Below, piece by piece: positions 1 through 11,476 of a stretch of DNA of 64,000 bases. The stretch is from Pictodentalium vernedei (Eukaryota > Mollusca > Scaphopoda > Dentaliida > Dentaliidae). The stretch covers positions 59,385,084 through 59,449,083 of the forward strand of contig CM062296.1 in assembly GCA_031216915.1 (NCBI GenBank), read 5' to 3'. A program made the position numbers and the translations under genes. The notes beneath the pieces were generated by a model. The model did no database searches, was not told the DNA's origin, and saw only the letters and a program-made list of their open reading frames with translations. Each line of letters opens with the position of its first letter. Positions within the stretch are counted from its first letter, which is position 1.

Positions 1-205
1 ATTCACCAAAATTGCCATTCAATATTAATTATTTTTGCATTTTTTGGCATCAAAAACATAGCTTATGACCTCCTCATTGGAATGAGCTTGTTCAGCTCAT
101 TCCAGTGAAGGAGGGTCATAGCTGTGTTTTTGACCCAAAAATGAAAAGAAATTAGTAATTCAAAAGTGGTATCTTCTTTTCATGTACATGTAAGGTAAAG
201 GGTTA
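1..205. mobile_element. piggyBac-like palindromic MITE (subfamily A), cut by window edge
   Basis: The segment contains the inverted pair that marks subfamily A: a CAAAAACATAGCTTATGACC-like arm and its reverse complement around a GAGCTNNTTCAGCTC core near 85-105. It ends in AGGTAAAGGGTTA, the usual right terminus. The left terminus lies outside the window. The arms are more diverged than in most other copies, so this is an old copy. It has no coding capacity. Confidence 0.75.
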
Positions 206-1918
206 TAATATGGAGAAAACTTCTATTATACCAGTGAATACAAGTGAAATATGGGTTTTCTGGCTGAGTGTTTGGATGGTGATTTGGGAGAGGATTGGAA
301 TATATTTGGAATCCCCTCTATAACAAGTACTATGAGGGGAAACCATGGGTTAATTAAATGTGTTAATAGGTAAAATAGGTGGTTACATGTGTATTTGGTA
401 TTTGTCAGAGGTTATAGTGTGCTACTCAGTTCTGGATGCCACACTTGCTCAAGATGCATTTAACTGCATTATTTTTGGCAATATATGGCCTTTATTACTG
501 ACTGTGACAAAAATATAACTTTTCAAAACATAAAACAGTATTATTCGGTCTATGTTTCTTGAATGCACATTTAAATGTGAAATACGTGTAATATCCAAAT
601 AATAATAATTAAATCAGTGTTGGAAGCCAAAATACATGTACATTTACATGTATGTATTTCCTATAATCAACCCCAAACCTTCCAAAGGGTAACGTACAAA
701 ACTTTTCCCTGAAAATTCATCCCTCCATAATTTCTGGTGAACCAAACTTCTCCACCCCCCCCCCCCCCCCCCGACTAATTTGTTAGAAGTATATTTAAAG
801 CCATACAAAAATGTCCAAAGCTTTTTACCGCTCGAGGCCGAGCACTTCCTCAAACTCCAATAAATAAATAAATAAATAACTGTCCTGATAAATAGTTACT
901 GAAGCATGTTTTCTTGTAAATGAGTGTTTATGTAATTTACAAATTAAATACATAAGTTTTTAAATCCCTACCTTTTAACCTTTTGGTGTAAAAGGCCGGG
1001 AGGGGGGATTTTTGTACTGCTCTTAAAATAATGAGGGAGATTGTGGTACTACCCTCAAAAACTGTAGGGGGGATTTTGCTAGGTGTGTAAAAATGATTGG
1101 GAGGGATTTTAACCAACATTCTAATCCTTCCAAAGATACATTTTACCTCTTTCATTTGATAAAAGAGTCATTTCTGCTTGTGAATTCACTGCTTTCTTTG
1201 AAAACTACCCCAATCCCAAAATAAAATCTGCATCAGCAGACAATAGTTTGGGGAAAAATCTGTCTCATTCCACTCCACACAAAAGAAAATGAATATCAAT
1301 TTTGTTTTAAAAACTGGTGTTGTAGCTATATAAATCACCAATATCAATAGCCATTTGATCCTAACAAATGATGTCATATTTTCTCCTGCATATTACTGTG
1401 GTAAAATATAGCCCTGAATGTGCCCCCTTGACCCACAGCATACCCACTGTCATCCAAAACTATGATATAATTCATAAATTAATTGATGTTGACACAAAAC
1501 AAACCTCTTATGATATTAAATTTCTCATTTGTGATAGTTTTTAAATCACATTCTGGCTTCTGAAGATATTTCACAATGTGTTTGATGAATATTTTCCAAT
1601 TTTTGTAAAAAAGTTTTGTTTTTTTTAAAATCCCTCAGATTTCTTAATTAAGGCACCTAGAGTCTTTGGTAGGTCTCTGACAAAACATTACACATTGATT
1701 TTTTCCAACAGCACGACAGTGCAGCTCATGTGGTATCTCACAGCACCATTAAAATGTCTAAAACCATCAAATATTGCTTCTGTAGTGCAGTGCTTATACT
1801 TCAAATACCCAAAAAGGCACTTTCACAACCTTGGATTTAATCCCTACAGACACTCGTGACATATTTTGATAAAAAGAGTAAAATTAAGAAAAATACAATG
1901 TACATGTATGTTTTCCAG
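206..1918. other. AT-rich stretch with no recognised gene
   Basis: I see no convincing exon, RNA gene or repeat terminus here. There is a poly-C run at about 757-772 and a short TAAA tandem at 860-880. Open frames are short and lack family motifs. Confidence 0.5.
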
Positions 1919-3022
1919 AGAGGATACCTTACCTTAGGATACCTTAGGATCTCTTTATGGACGCAGGCACTTGGTTGCCTCTATGTCCACATCAATATTT
2001 ATATTCGTCTTTTCCGGTTTCGTATATTCAGACTGAAAATCATATTTCACATCTATCCCTGACCAATACCTGTCTAATTTTACTTCAAAATTTAGTACTG
2101 TTGTTGTTTTCATAATTTGGTCTGGGAGTCCATTCCATATATCTATCGATCTTTCCCAGAAGGCATATTTCTTTATGTCCATGTTGCAAAATCTCTTGTT
2201 TATTTTAAAATCATGACCTCTGGTGGTTCTGTTCGATTTATAGTCAAGCATGTTTTCAGTCACTTCTCCATCATATATACCATGTGTCAATTTAAAAAGC
2301 TCTATCATGTCTCCTCGCATTTTTCTATACTTTAGTGTTGGAAGTTTTAGTTTTTTTAGCCTTTCTGCATATGGGAGGTTTCTCAATGTTGGTATCTGTT
2401 TCGTTGCCCGTTTTTGAACTTTTTCCACAGTTGTAATATTTTTTTGTTTATATGGGTTCCATATACATGCCGCATATTCCAAATTTGGTCTGACAAGTGC
2501 TTGGTATAAAAGTTTAAATGTTCTTTCGTCTAGGTATGTACACGATCGTCTAATTAGACCCATATTCTGATTTGCCTTTATGGTTTGTGCACTAATATGG
2601 TCTTCAAATGTTAAGTTTTTATCCACAGTGACTCCAATATCTTTTTCTTTCTCTGATCTCTCTAATATCACCTTCTCTCCTTGACTGTTATTTAAAAAAT
2701 ATCTCTTGTCCTTTTCTACAGATTTCCTTTTGTTTGCTACAGACATTACCTTGCACTTATTTGGGTGGAACTTCAGCAACCAGATATCTGACCATCTTTG
2801 TAGTGCTGTTAAATCCTTCTGTAATAATTTTTCGTCAGTCAAATCTCTTATTTCTTTATAAATTTTGGTGTCATCGGCAAATAAATATAATGTTGAATCT
2901 ACACAATCCGGCATATCATTGATATAAATTACAAACAAGATCGGTCCGAGAACGTTGCCCTGTGGGATACCACTGGTTACTACTTTCCATTCAGATTTAA
3001 GGCCGTTCACAATCACTCGTTC
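1919..3022 (-). pseudogene. 5'-truncated non-LTR retrotransposon reverse transcriptase (C-terminal half)
   Basis: An uninterrupted 353-codon frame runs from about 3016 to 1955 on the minus strand. It begins in the reverse transcriptase fingers/palm (SGIPQGNVLGPILF) and has the catalytic box LFADDTKIY. It continues through the thumb (LVRPNLEYAACIWNPY) and the typical C-terminal IWNGLPDQIM tail. This layout is usual for the CR1/L2/jockey group of LINEs. The endonuclease and the first RT blocks are missing. Homology stops at about 3022, directly against a 44-bp-arm foldback (3026-3118). Beyond the stop, toward 1919, there are short CCTAAGGTAT-like repeats that could be the element's 3' tail. The frame is open but cannot encode a working polymerase. 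Close family assignment is inference. Confidence 0.85.
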
Positions 3023-3025
3023 ACA

Positions 3026-3118
3026 ATATACAAATATATTAAATATTAAAGAGCAGTATCTTTTTGAATCAGATATTCAAAAAGATACTGCTCTTTAATG
3101 TTTAATATATTTGTATAT
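3026..3118. repeat. Foldback, about 44-bp arms
   Basis: The left arm (about 3026-3069) and right arm (about 3075-3118) are nearly perfect reverse complements with a spacer of about 5 bp. The foldback abuts the broken 5' end of the LINE fragment. Confidence 0.85.
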
Positions 3119-4814
3119 GCGTGTGTGTGTGAGGTGGAGGGGTTACAATGTGAAAAATAGTCAGAAGCCAGTTACTGAAAATGTACATGTACAACCGGGC
3201 AAATGAAAAGCAAAGAATCGCTGTCTGTGATGGACAGTTCTTGGACAACTTGCACCCTGGACGATTCATACCACAATTAGGGGGTACGACCGTGCGAATT
3301 GTCTTGACAATAAGGTACAAATTGTCTAGACAAAAGGTACAAATTGTCCCAGTAAAAGTTATTGAATTGTCTCCTTTTTGGTACAAGTTGTCTCAAGTAA
3401 GTGTACTGAACTTTTTCATGTACATGTATTAACCAAGCCAGAAAATAAGCAGCCTGTCATTTTGCAAAATGAGGTCCCCAGAGGGTGAGGCTATGAGTTT
3501 TCCAACTCACTGATGGATGGATGGACAGACAGAAATGCATAATGCAGTCACACATTTTGTAATAAATTAAATTTCAGTTTCCTTTTGAATGCTAAAACAA
3601 GCTAGAATTAGTAGAAATGAAATATTTTCTCTGGAATCAGTGTGCAAATGTCATTTAGAGGTCGGTTCTGGGGAGGTTGGTATTTAGGCTTTTTAAACGT
3701 TTTTTGCCATTTTTGGAGAAACAGACATGTACTAATTATCAGAATCCCCACCTCCAGATGTTGGTCAGACGAGGAGGGCGACGACATTGATTAGTTTGAG
3801 GATGAATTCAGTTCTATTTTGGTTGCAAAGCCTCAAGCATCTGGGAATTAAAACATTGTTTACCAAAACACAGAGGAAGTGTAATTTAAATGGGAGTTGT
3901 GAGTGGTTCTGGTATTTAGCCTTTAGGAGAACACGACGGATCACAAAATTGGCTGGCCGCTACACTGAAATTCTGACAGTCTTAAACTATCATTGTATTG
4001 TATCACTGGTAAAAATAGTTCATAGACGAGAGCCAGTGAATTTGTGAAGAAAAATCTTGGAAATAAACGAATATCGCTGTTCGCGTGCATGTCTGTTTCT
4101 GTAAAATTTTACTACAACTCGGTACAAGACTGCATGCCCGTGTTTTGAAAACAAAGATTTCCCCAGACCGTACGTCAGCATAACTTGAATTCATCCGAAC
4201 TCCGGCTGTTTCTAAGGAAATAGGGCTAAGTTCCCCACAAATGAAAAATGCCCACTAAAAGTGTCAATAAATCACTTGTTTTATTTTTTAATTCGTTGTC
4301 AACAATTTGTGAAGTGTACGTTCTCAATTAAAATTGAAACTGAGCTTTTGAATCTGACGAAACCGGCAACGGACGACATTGGCACTTCGAACATTCAAAC
4401 AATACCTAACTCGCCAACAGCCACCTAACTTCGAAAGTTACTTCATTGCTTAATTATTTCACATAGTTCCCAGCATTCTGCGACAATATATTTTACATAA
4501 TGTCCTTTGAAAAGCCAAAAACAATTAAATCTCCGTTACAATGATTCTGGATTTTTTGCCAGTGGGAGAGCCACGCCGCCAGATCGCACCCCAAACTCTG
4601 TTGCATGGTATATAGAAAAATTATAAATTCATGGATACGTGCCGGGGTTACTTATGTGCGCCCACGCCACTGCGTGGGTGTGCACTATTAAAACCAGTAT
4701 CGATTGAATACCGGTGTAATTACAAAAATATCAGGTTATCGTCATTATTCATTTATCCACTATTTAATTTTCAAGATGTCTTGAGCTTTAACTTAAGACC
4801 CAGATGAATAATAA
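3119..4814. other. No recognised gene; short interspersed motifs
   Basis: A GGTACAAATTGTC-like motif recurs at about 3315-3390. At 3435-3490 there is a block similar to one at 54418-54480, so it is part of a dispersed repeat. I see nothing with coding signatures. Confidence 0.45.
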
Positions 4815-5029
4815 TATCCCTTTACCCAACGAATCGGCCGCATCCAGCCGCGGAATATAAAACTCAGCAGTTGCAAAAATATTTTTCAAAAAAGCAATAA
4901 AACCATATCATTTGACCATTCATTGGAACGAGCTCACATGATATTGTTTTGTTAAAATTGTTGGAAAAATTGATAAACTAAGATTTAAAATAATAAATTT
5001 TGATATCGTAGGCGTTTAGTAAAGGGTTA
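4815..5029. mobile_element. piggyBac-like MITE (subfamily B)
   Basis: It starts with CCCTTTACCCAACGAATCGG and ends with TAGTAAAGGGTTA. These are the subfamily B ends also seen at 41929, 44432 and 50807. The outer arms read AAAACCATATCATTTGACC and GTCACATGATATTGTTTTG. The centre is shortened: only one GAGCTC block remains, so half of the inner palindrome has been lost. Confidence 0.75.
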
Positions 5030-5204
5030 TTGGAACTGCATCATCAAGAAATGCTGATTCGTTCCACTGTAATGGCTTATGTCCCGATTGTTGAACATTT
5101 GTTCGGATATCCGAACAGTCTTTCGAGATATCGATATACCGCGGTATTTGTTTTTTGGAATACCGATACCGCTATTCAGTTTAGAATATCATGCAGCCTT
5201 AGTT

Positions 5205-5300
5205 TGTTGGGACGCTATCGACAAACATCAAGTGTGTCCGCCATGCTTCGGCAGTTCGACTGGCCAACTCTGGAAGCAAGACGTAGATCTAATTTGGAGT
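5205..5300 (+). pseudogene. Small LINE reverse transcriptase fragment
   Basis: The frame reads GRYRQTSSVSAMLRQFDWP and then TLEARRRSN. It closely matches the C-terminal part of the larger LINE on the minus strand (about 9215-9300). It is a short orphan piece with no flanking LINE sequence. Just upstream (5110-5190) is a patch rich in ATCGATA and TACCGCGGTA palindromes. Confidence 0.7.
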
Positions 5301-5310
5301 ACGGTGCATG

Positions 5311-5518
5311 TTAACCCTTAACCCATCGTAAAGGCCAAAACCGGCCAGCGCTATTCTCAAAAATCGCCAATTAATTTTCATTATTTTTTTCATTTTTTGT
5401 CTCAAAAACATAGGGGTTATAACCTATGTTTTTAAGACAAAAAATGAAAAAAATGGTTGTTCAAGATTTTTTTTTTTTTTTGCAATTGTCGTCTGCTTTC
5501 CATGTTAGGTAAAGGGTA
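5311..5518. mobile_element. piggyBac-like MITE (subfamily A), inner palindrome deleted
   Basis: TTAACCC at the left, the GGCCAAAACCGGCCAGCGCT block and the GTCGTCTGC/GTTAGGTAAAGGGT right end are all present. The GAGCTCG core is missing; the arms meet directly as CATAGGGGTTATAACCTATG. Deletion of the hairpin tip is the simplest explanation. Confidence 0.8.
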
Positions 5519-6162
5519 AAGGAAGTTGCGTCACGACCACTGCATGTATTTTAGTTTTCCACAAATAAATTTCCAACAAGTGTGGGGTCCTTAAATTATA
5601 ATTTCCACTGACCTGTATTCCAACTACATGATCAAGGCATGTCTTCGACAAAGGCATACCTTGAAGATGTAGTTAGTGCATTTTATCAAGCGCCATCACG
5701 TTCAGGACCAATCAAGCTTACAACCCTCCACAACCAATCATCTTCGCTACGCCCATGCATGGGACGTTGGGTTACTTTCATAAAAGGTCTCCAAAGACGG
5801 TGTTGATACTTCATATATTTGAGTTCAGGTAGTTTTCCTATTCGGTGTGGGTTTTTTTCGAGACCTTACTCCCGAGGTCTCTCCCTTTCAAAAATTCCGA
5901 ACGTTCTCTGGGTCGCTGACTCTCACCCGACTCACACCCGCGTCCCAAGACTCTCTTCCAAAATAACCAAGTGTATAGGGAAGTATTTTTGAAAATTTGT
6001 TCACCACAAAAAAAAGATTTGTTCATGCAATCTGAACACAGTTGATGCTCACTTATTGGAGCTACATGTATAGGGTCAGACTCATTACAGAAAGAGATCA
6101 TAACGTGTTTTAATTGCGGAGATGGACAAGAGTAACAGTAATTATGAAGAGATTATTGTACA
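5519..6162. other. No recognised gene
   Basis: Non-repetitive sequence as far as I can see. Open frames here lack any family motif. Confidence 0.45.
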
Positions 6163-7136
6163 TATATTATATCTCACGTGACCTTCTAGGCTCCTGATTG
6201 GACGAATGCTGCACCCCTATTTCGTGTAGTTTGCATCCACAGAACTGACCAGGCACTACACCCAGGCACTACACGTTTTCTATTTTTAGCACACTACTAT
6301 ATCAGTTTTCTTTTCATAAAAACTAATCAGGCTAAATTTAAATATCGATTCACAGAGGCACAACATCCACATAACGACCTGGAAAGAAATCATTGTGGAA
6401 AAATGTATCGCTTTTCCATTGTTGAAGTCACATTTTTCGAGACGTTCATTTTATTCCTTGAGAAGATGATCCATATCTTGTTTCGAAGAGAATGATCCAT
6501 ACCTGGGTACAACTTTCATGAGAACGCGTCCGGATATGAAAAATCGTTTGTTTCGCTGCTCATATTATTTCGCTATTTAATTGTATGTTTTGGGCAGTAA
6601 ACGAATAAATAACGGAATTCAGTTGAATCTTCGGAGTTTGTATCCCATACTGACCCATTCGGTAATGTATATGTGTGACAAATGTGTGGAAATTATCAAA
6701 CTGCGTTGTCAAATTTAGAAAATTATAGCTTTTATTCGCGAGTTGCGCGATTCCAGAATACACAGTTCCGTTTGGGGGGAAACGTTTTGTTTACCCTTGC
6801 CGACCGATTCAAAATCTGTCTTCTGCTCATATCAATAATCCAAGTTAGCCGTGTTTTGGAAGAAGAAAATGTTTTTTTTTAAAAACTACATGGTATTTTT
6901 TTCTATATAACGCTGGTTGGTAGGGCTGCTACCGTGGTAATAGATTAACAAATCGGACAGATGTTTTTCTTGATGGGTGTTCGATATAATATAAGGATTA
7001 GTGCATGTCTTGTCGTTGACTACGCCCATATAGTGCCCAGTGAGGTGGGGTAGTTCCCTCGCTTCGCAGCGGGAACTACACCACCTCACTGGGCACTGTA
7101 TGGGCGTAGTCAACTCCAAGCCATGCACTATTCCTT
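6163..7136 (-). mobile_element. Hairpin-ended repeat, family D (copy 1)
   Basis: About 970 bp is repeated in opposite orientation at 55405-56344, and in part at 56345-57003. One end carries a strong palindrome (7014-7114; arms GTTGACTACGCCCATATAG... and its complement). The other end carries repeated GTAGTGCCTGG motifs and CTACACGAAATAG. No transposase frame is present, and I cannot place the superfamily. Confidence 0.75.
7014..7114. repeat. Terminal palindrome of family D
   Basis: Arms of roughly 45 bp flank a CTCGCTTCGCAGCGGG tip. The same hairpin recurs at 55425-55525. Confidence 0.85.
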
Positions 7137-7144
7137 AAATATAG

Positions 7145-7290
7145 AATAAACGTATAATGTTTTGAAGTAAAAAAAAATATTCTACGAGTAGGATTAAGAA
7201 TGAAACCGACTAGCCTCTGGCGAGTCGGTTTCATTCTTAATTCTACGAGTAAAATATTTTTTTTACTTGAAAACACAATACGTTTATTTT
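7145..7290. repeat. Foldback beside family D
   Basis: Arms of about 60-65 bp (ATTCTACGAGTA and GGATTAAGAATGAAACCGAC in the left arm) flank a short GCCTCTGGC tip. Small indels in the poly-A/T part make it imperfect. No duplication could be read. Confidence 0.8.
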
Positions 7291-8312
7291 GATTATCCCA
7301 TAAACCTTCTACAGGGAAGTCGCGGCAAAATCGTGCTATAATTCGCTACGAAACACAGCGAGAAGTGAGGAGCATATTGGTCCAATTCGCCCGACCAGCA
7401 AAATTGGCAAAAATAAACAAGGCGTAGTAATACATTTCTGTCTAAAAATAATTCCCCTACAAACTTGAGCTAAGCTTGCAAAAATACTTTATTATATGAG
7501 CAGTCGGTGGTGTTTTCTACTGGCATTGTGTAATACATTCGAAAAGATTTAAAGAAATCAACAATCGAACTATTAATTATGCTAGATAAATGTGGTAGAG
7601 GCCAGAGGTCAACAAGTCCGTCGCTACTAAGGGGAATAAATTCTTTCAGTGTTAAACCTATGGGGAAAATTTATCACCCTACTAGGTGAATAAAGCAAAA
7701 ATTTATCCAAGGCCTTTATTGTTCAAATAAACGGCCATTTATGGGATAAAATATAGGATTTGGCAAATTTATCTGAGTCATGTAATAATGTACTGCAGTG
7801 CACCGGTGGGGTCACTGAGGTTATTGGGTGGACTCGCCCCCCCCCCCCCCCCACCTTTTCCTAAAAAATTGCAAGCCTTTATACATTAATTCCTGAAATC
7901 CCCTAAACTCGTTTCTGTTCCCTAACCCTAATATTTTTGGGGTCCATTTGGTATAGTTATTTCTTCTCATTGTAGCCGATTGTAGCATTCAAAAAGGTAA
8001 CTACGCAGGGTGCAAAATTGCAGTAAAACGTAAATTGTCACTCCACAAGAAAACCTTGGGCATTCACTTATTGCGAATACAAACTCCTTGCCCATACAGG
8101 ACGAGTTGATATGAAGTTGTGGGGTAGAGAAGTTTTCAGAGGCGTTTTGGCAGCAGAAACATAGTGTGCCCCCCCCCCCCCCCCGCAACGTTATTCAGCC
8201 TCGCTATACCCCTGATTCAGTGATACCATTTGCGCCTCGTTATTTGTGTTGGGATTGACCTCCCCGCTGATTCTCGATTATGCAACATTTCAAGAATTTA
8301 ACATATTTTGAA
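7291..8312. other. No recognised gene; two poly-C tracts
   Basis: Poly-C runs occur at about 7838-7852 and 8168-8184. No coding signature or repeat terminus was seen. Confidence 0.45.
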
Positions 8313-8811
8313 CTAGAGAAACAGAATTTACTGATTCCAGTAAATTCATGTCTGTGTGAAAATGCTGAACGCATCAGAAATAAACTAAATAGAAAGAAAA
8401 TTTATGGCGGCTTATTTTCTGGGGTGAACTATTTTTAAAGAAATCAGAAACAGGTTTTCGTTAACAGTATTTAAAGATATTAATACAGGAATCAGATAAT
8501 TGTTTCCAAGAAACCAGAAAAAAAGCATAAATGTGCACAACATTCCAAATATTCGATAAAGGAATCAGGATTGAAAATGTTTGGCTCAGTCCACTTTGAC
8601 TGATGAAGTACATGTAGTAACTTTTAGAAATGCTTTAAGGTGTTATAAAATGCATTTCCCAGTATTTCTGAATAAAATGATATGATCATGACCTACTTTT
8701 AAAATTGTTGGCTACACCCGCTTTTAGTGTGAAAATGCATGTATGAACTTCAGGAATGCATTAAGGGGCCAACAAATGTGATTTGTGGCAATTCTGAGTT
8801 CTGTACTCTTC

Positions 8812-11476
8812 AACTTCAACTTCAACTTTCAAATTGACCACCGTCAACTTGTTGGCGATTCTGTCAATGCTTTTGGAGTGCGTAGTTTTAGTATAAAGTA
8901 AAGAAAAGAGGTTTAAATGGTGATAGAAAGGGGAAGGGGATGGGAGGGAGACAATGTTATTTAGTTATGAGAATGGGGGGACTAAGAGTGGATGCAGGCC
9001 AGCCGAGTCTTGAAAGACTCCACTGTGTTTGCAGCCACAACACTGTGGGGTAGACCATTTAAATCCTTAATCGTTCGGGGATAAAAATTATCTTTCCTGT
9101 AAGGGATTTGGAGACTTTCAGAACGTGAGTTGCGGGGTTTTTTGTTATCGAGGTAAGTTGCTCATCATCGCTCTTCACCATCGGGCCGTGTTTTAGCTTA
9201 TACAGCATTGCCAAGCGGGCTGATCTACGTCTTGCTTCCAGAGTTGGCCAGTCCAACTCCCGAAGCATGGCGGGCGCACTTGATGTCTGACGATAGCGTC
9301 CCAAAACAAACCTGGCAGAGCGTCATTGGGCCATTTCAAGTTTATCGATCTTGGTTTGGGTGTAAGGGTCCCATACAGAGGATTCGTATTCCAGTGATGG
9401 TCTTATGAGCGATTTATATGCCTGCTCTTTTACTTTTATACTACTTCTTTTCAAGTTTCTTTTAACAAACCCTAGTGTTCGACTAGCTTTTGCCACGATA
9501 TTTGTGATGTGTGAATCCCAGCGTAAGTCTGATGATAGAGTGATGCCAAGATACTTAGCTGAGTTTACATGTGAAAGTGTATGTCCACTGAGAGTGTAAC
9601 TTTGGACTCAGGGTTGGCGTTTTCTGTGCACTGAGAGGACATTACATTTATCAGGGTGAAATGCCATTTTCCAAATTTCCTCCCACTCGGACATTTTATT
9701 TAAATCGGATTGGAGAGTGTTAGTGCCGTGGTTGTTTTCGACAGTTAAATATGCAATAGTATCATCAGCGAATAGACGGACAGATGATTCTAGATTATTT
9801 GCTAGGTCATTAATGTAGAGAAGGAAGAGACACGGTCCCAGGACAGAACCCTGGGGCGTTCCGGATTCTACGCCCACTGCGTCCGATTTCTCTCCCTCTA
9901 CTACAGCCGATTGTTCCTTATCTATAAGGAAGGCCTCAATCCAACTATTTACTTTCCCTTGGTTCCCATAGTACTGTAATTTATACAAAGGTAGTATGTG
10001 GGACACCTTGTCAAATGCTTTGGAGAAGTCTATGACAAGGATGTCAGTCTGTTTACCATTCTGGAGATTAATTGTAAGGTAGTTAATGAAACCAAGTAAT
10101 TGGGTTTCACACGACCGTGAGTGCCTGAAGCCATGTTGTAAGTGATATAATATGTCGTTGTTATCTGCATGTGTCATAATAGAGCTACAGATAACATGTT
10201 CCATGAGTTTGCAAATTATACAGGTAAGGGAGACTGGGCGGTAGTTTGCTGTTTCGAATCGCTTTCCTTTTTGAAAATGGGGGCAACATGGGCTGTACGC
10301 CAGTCCTTTGGAGCCTGACCGTTGGCAAGTGAGGGGTTGAAGGTTATTTATAGTGGGGACGCTAAATCACTGGCAAGTTCTTGTAGAACCCTAGCTTGGA
10401 TGTTATCGGGCCGTACAGCTTTAGAAGGATTTATATTATTAAGAAGTTTTAGGATACCCTCTTCGGAAATCTGTATGTCTTCTAGTTTATGGCATGGTGA
10501 ATTGTTAGGATCCATCTTGGTGTGCTGTACTATTTCTGCTGTGGTAAGAGATTCACGAGATGTAAATACAGATTTAAATTGATCATTACGAATGCGGGCT
10601 TTGTCCTTACAGGATGTAAAAAGTTGACCCCTACTCTTTAATGCTGAAATCCCCAGGCTATCGGTCTTTTTTATCTTTATATATGTCCAGAACCCCTTCA
10701 TACTACATTTGTTATCTGGATCTGATGGCAGAATAATTCCTTCGATGTAGTGCCAATATGAGTGTCTCAGCTGTTTTTGACAGTTACTTTTTATACTTTT
10801 ATATGTGTTTTTAATTGTGCTTTCGTCTGAAATTTTCATTTTTTGTAGATTCGATCCTTTTTTCAGTAGTCGTTTTAGTTGTGGTGTTATCCAGGGTTTA
10901 TGTTTTTTGGTGGACAAAGTTTGTGAGGAACATGGGTCCTTATACTGTTGTTTAAAGCGTCTTTAACCCTTTACCTAACCTAAAAATCAGACGACACTTG
11001 CAAAAATAATTCTTGAATAACTATGTTTTTTCATTTTTTGTCTCAAAAACATAGGTTATGACCCCTCGTTGGAACGAGCTCGACGAGCTCGTTCCAACGA
11101 GGGTTTCATAACTTATGTTTTTGAGACAAAAAATGAAAAAAATAATGAAAATTAATTGGCGATTTTTGAGAATAGCGCTGTCGGTTTTGGCCGTTACGTT
11201 AGGTAAAGGGTTAAAGGTGGTCCATAGTTGATCCGAAGATGCTGTGTCAATCATGTTAATTAATTTCTGAGTTACTTGAGTGATGTCACTTTTTATACTA
11301 TTCCAGTTCGCATTTTTATAATTGGCCACTTTACGAGGTTCTGTGTTTTCTTAGCTGGAATCATGTCGATTTCACAGTACGCTATTTCATAGTCAGAGAT
11401 GCCAGGAATTATCTCTATCCTTGTGATTGAGTTAGGGGTATTTGTCATTACTAAATCTAATATATTCTCTCCCCTG
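8812..11476 (-). pseudogene. CR1/jockey-type LINE, decayed, 5' truncated
   Basis: Read on the minus strand, it runs from an endonuclease C-terminus (RGENILDLVMTNTP at about 11470, ISDYEIAYCEI), through a linker (KKHKPWITPQLKRLLKKGSN), to the RT. RT blocks include NYRPVSLTCIICKLMEHV, IDFSKAFDKVSH, SGTPQGSVLGP and the catalytic LFADDTIAYL. The C-terminus (NGLPHSVVAANTVESFKTRL) has its stop at 8982-8984. Breaks: a frameshift near 11330, a MITE at 10963-11214, an in-frame stop near 10346, a frameshift in an A-run near 10257, in-frame stops near 9608 and 9305, and a shift near 9058. The 3' end carries a (TTGAAG)n-like tail at 8810-8830, as in CR1/L2-type LINEs. It is inserted in the Helitron-like element 8313-12547. 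Confidence 0.88.
10963..11214. mobile_element. piggyBac-like MITE (subfamily A) inside the LINE
   Basis: TTAACCCTTTACC at the left and GGTAAAGGGTTAA at the right give mirror-image ends. The TTAA can be read at both edges, the expected piggyBac target. The inner palindrome centres on GAGCTCGACGAGCTC. It interrupts the LINE linker between WTTF and the KKHKPWITP region. Confidence 0.88.
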
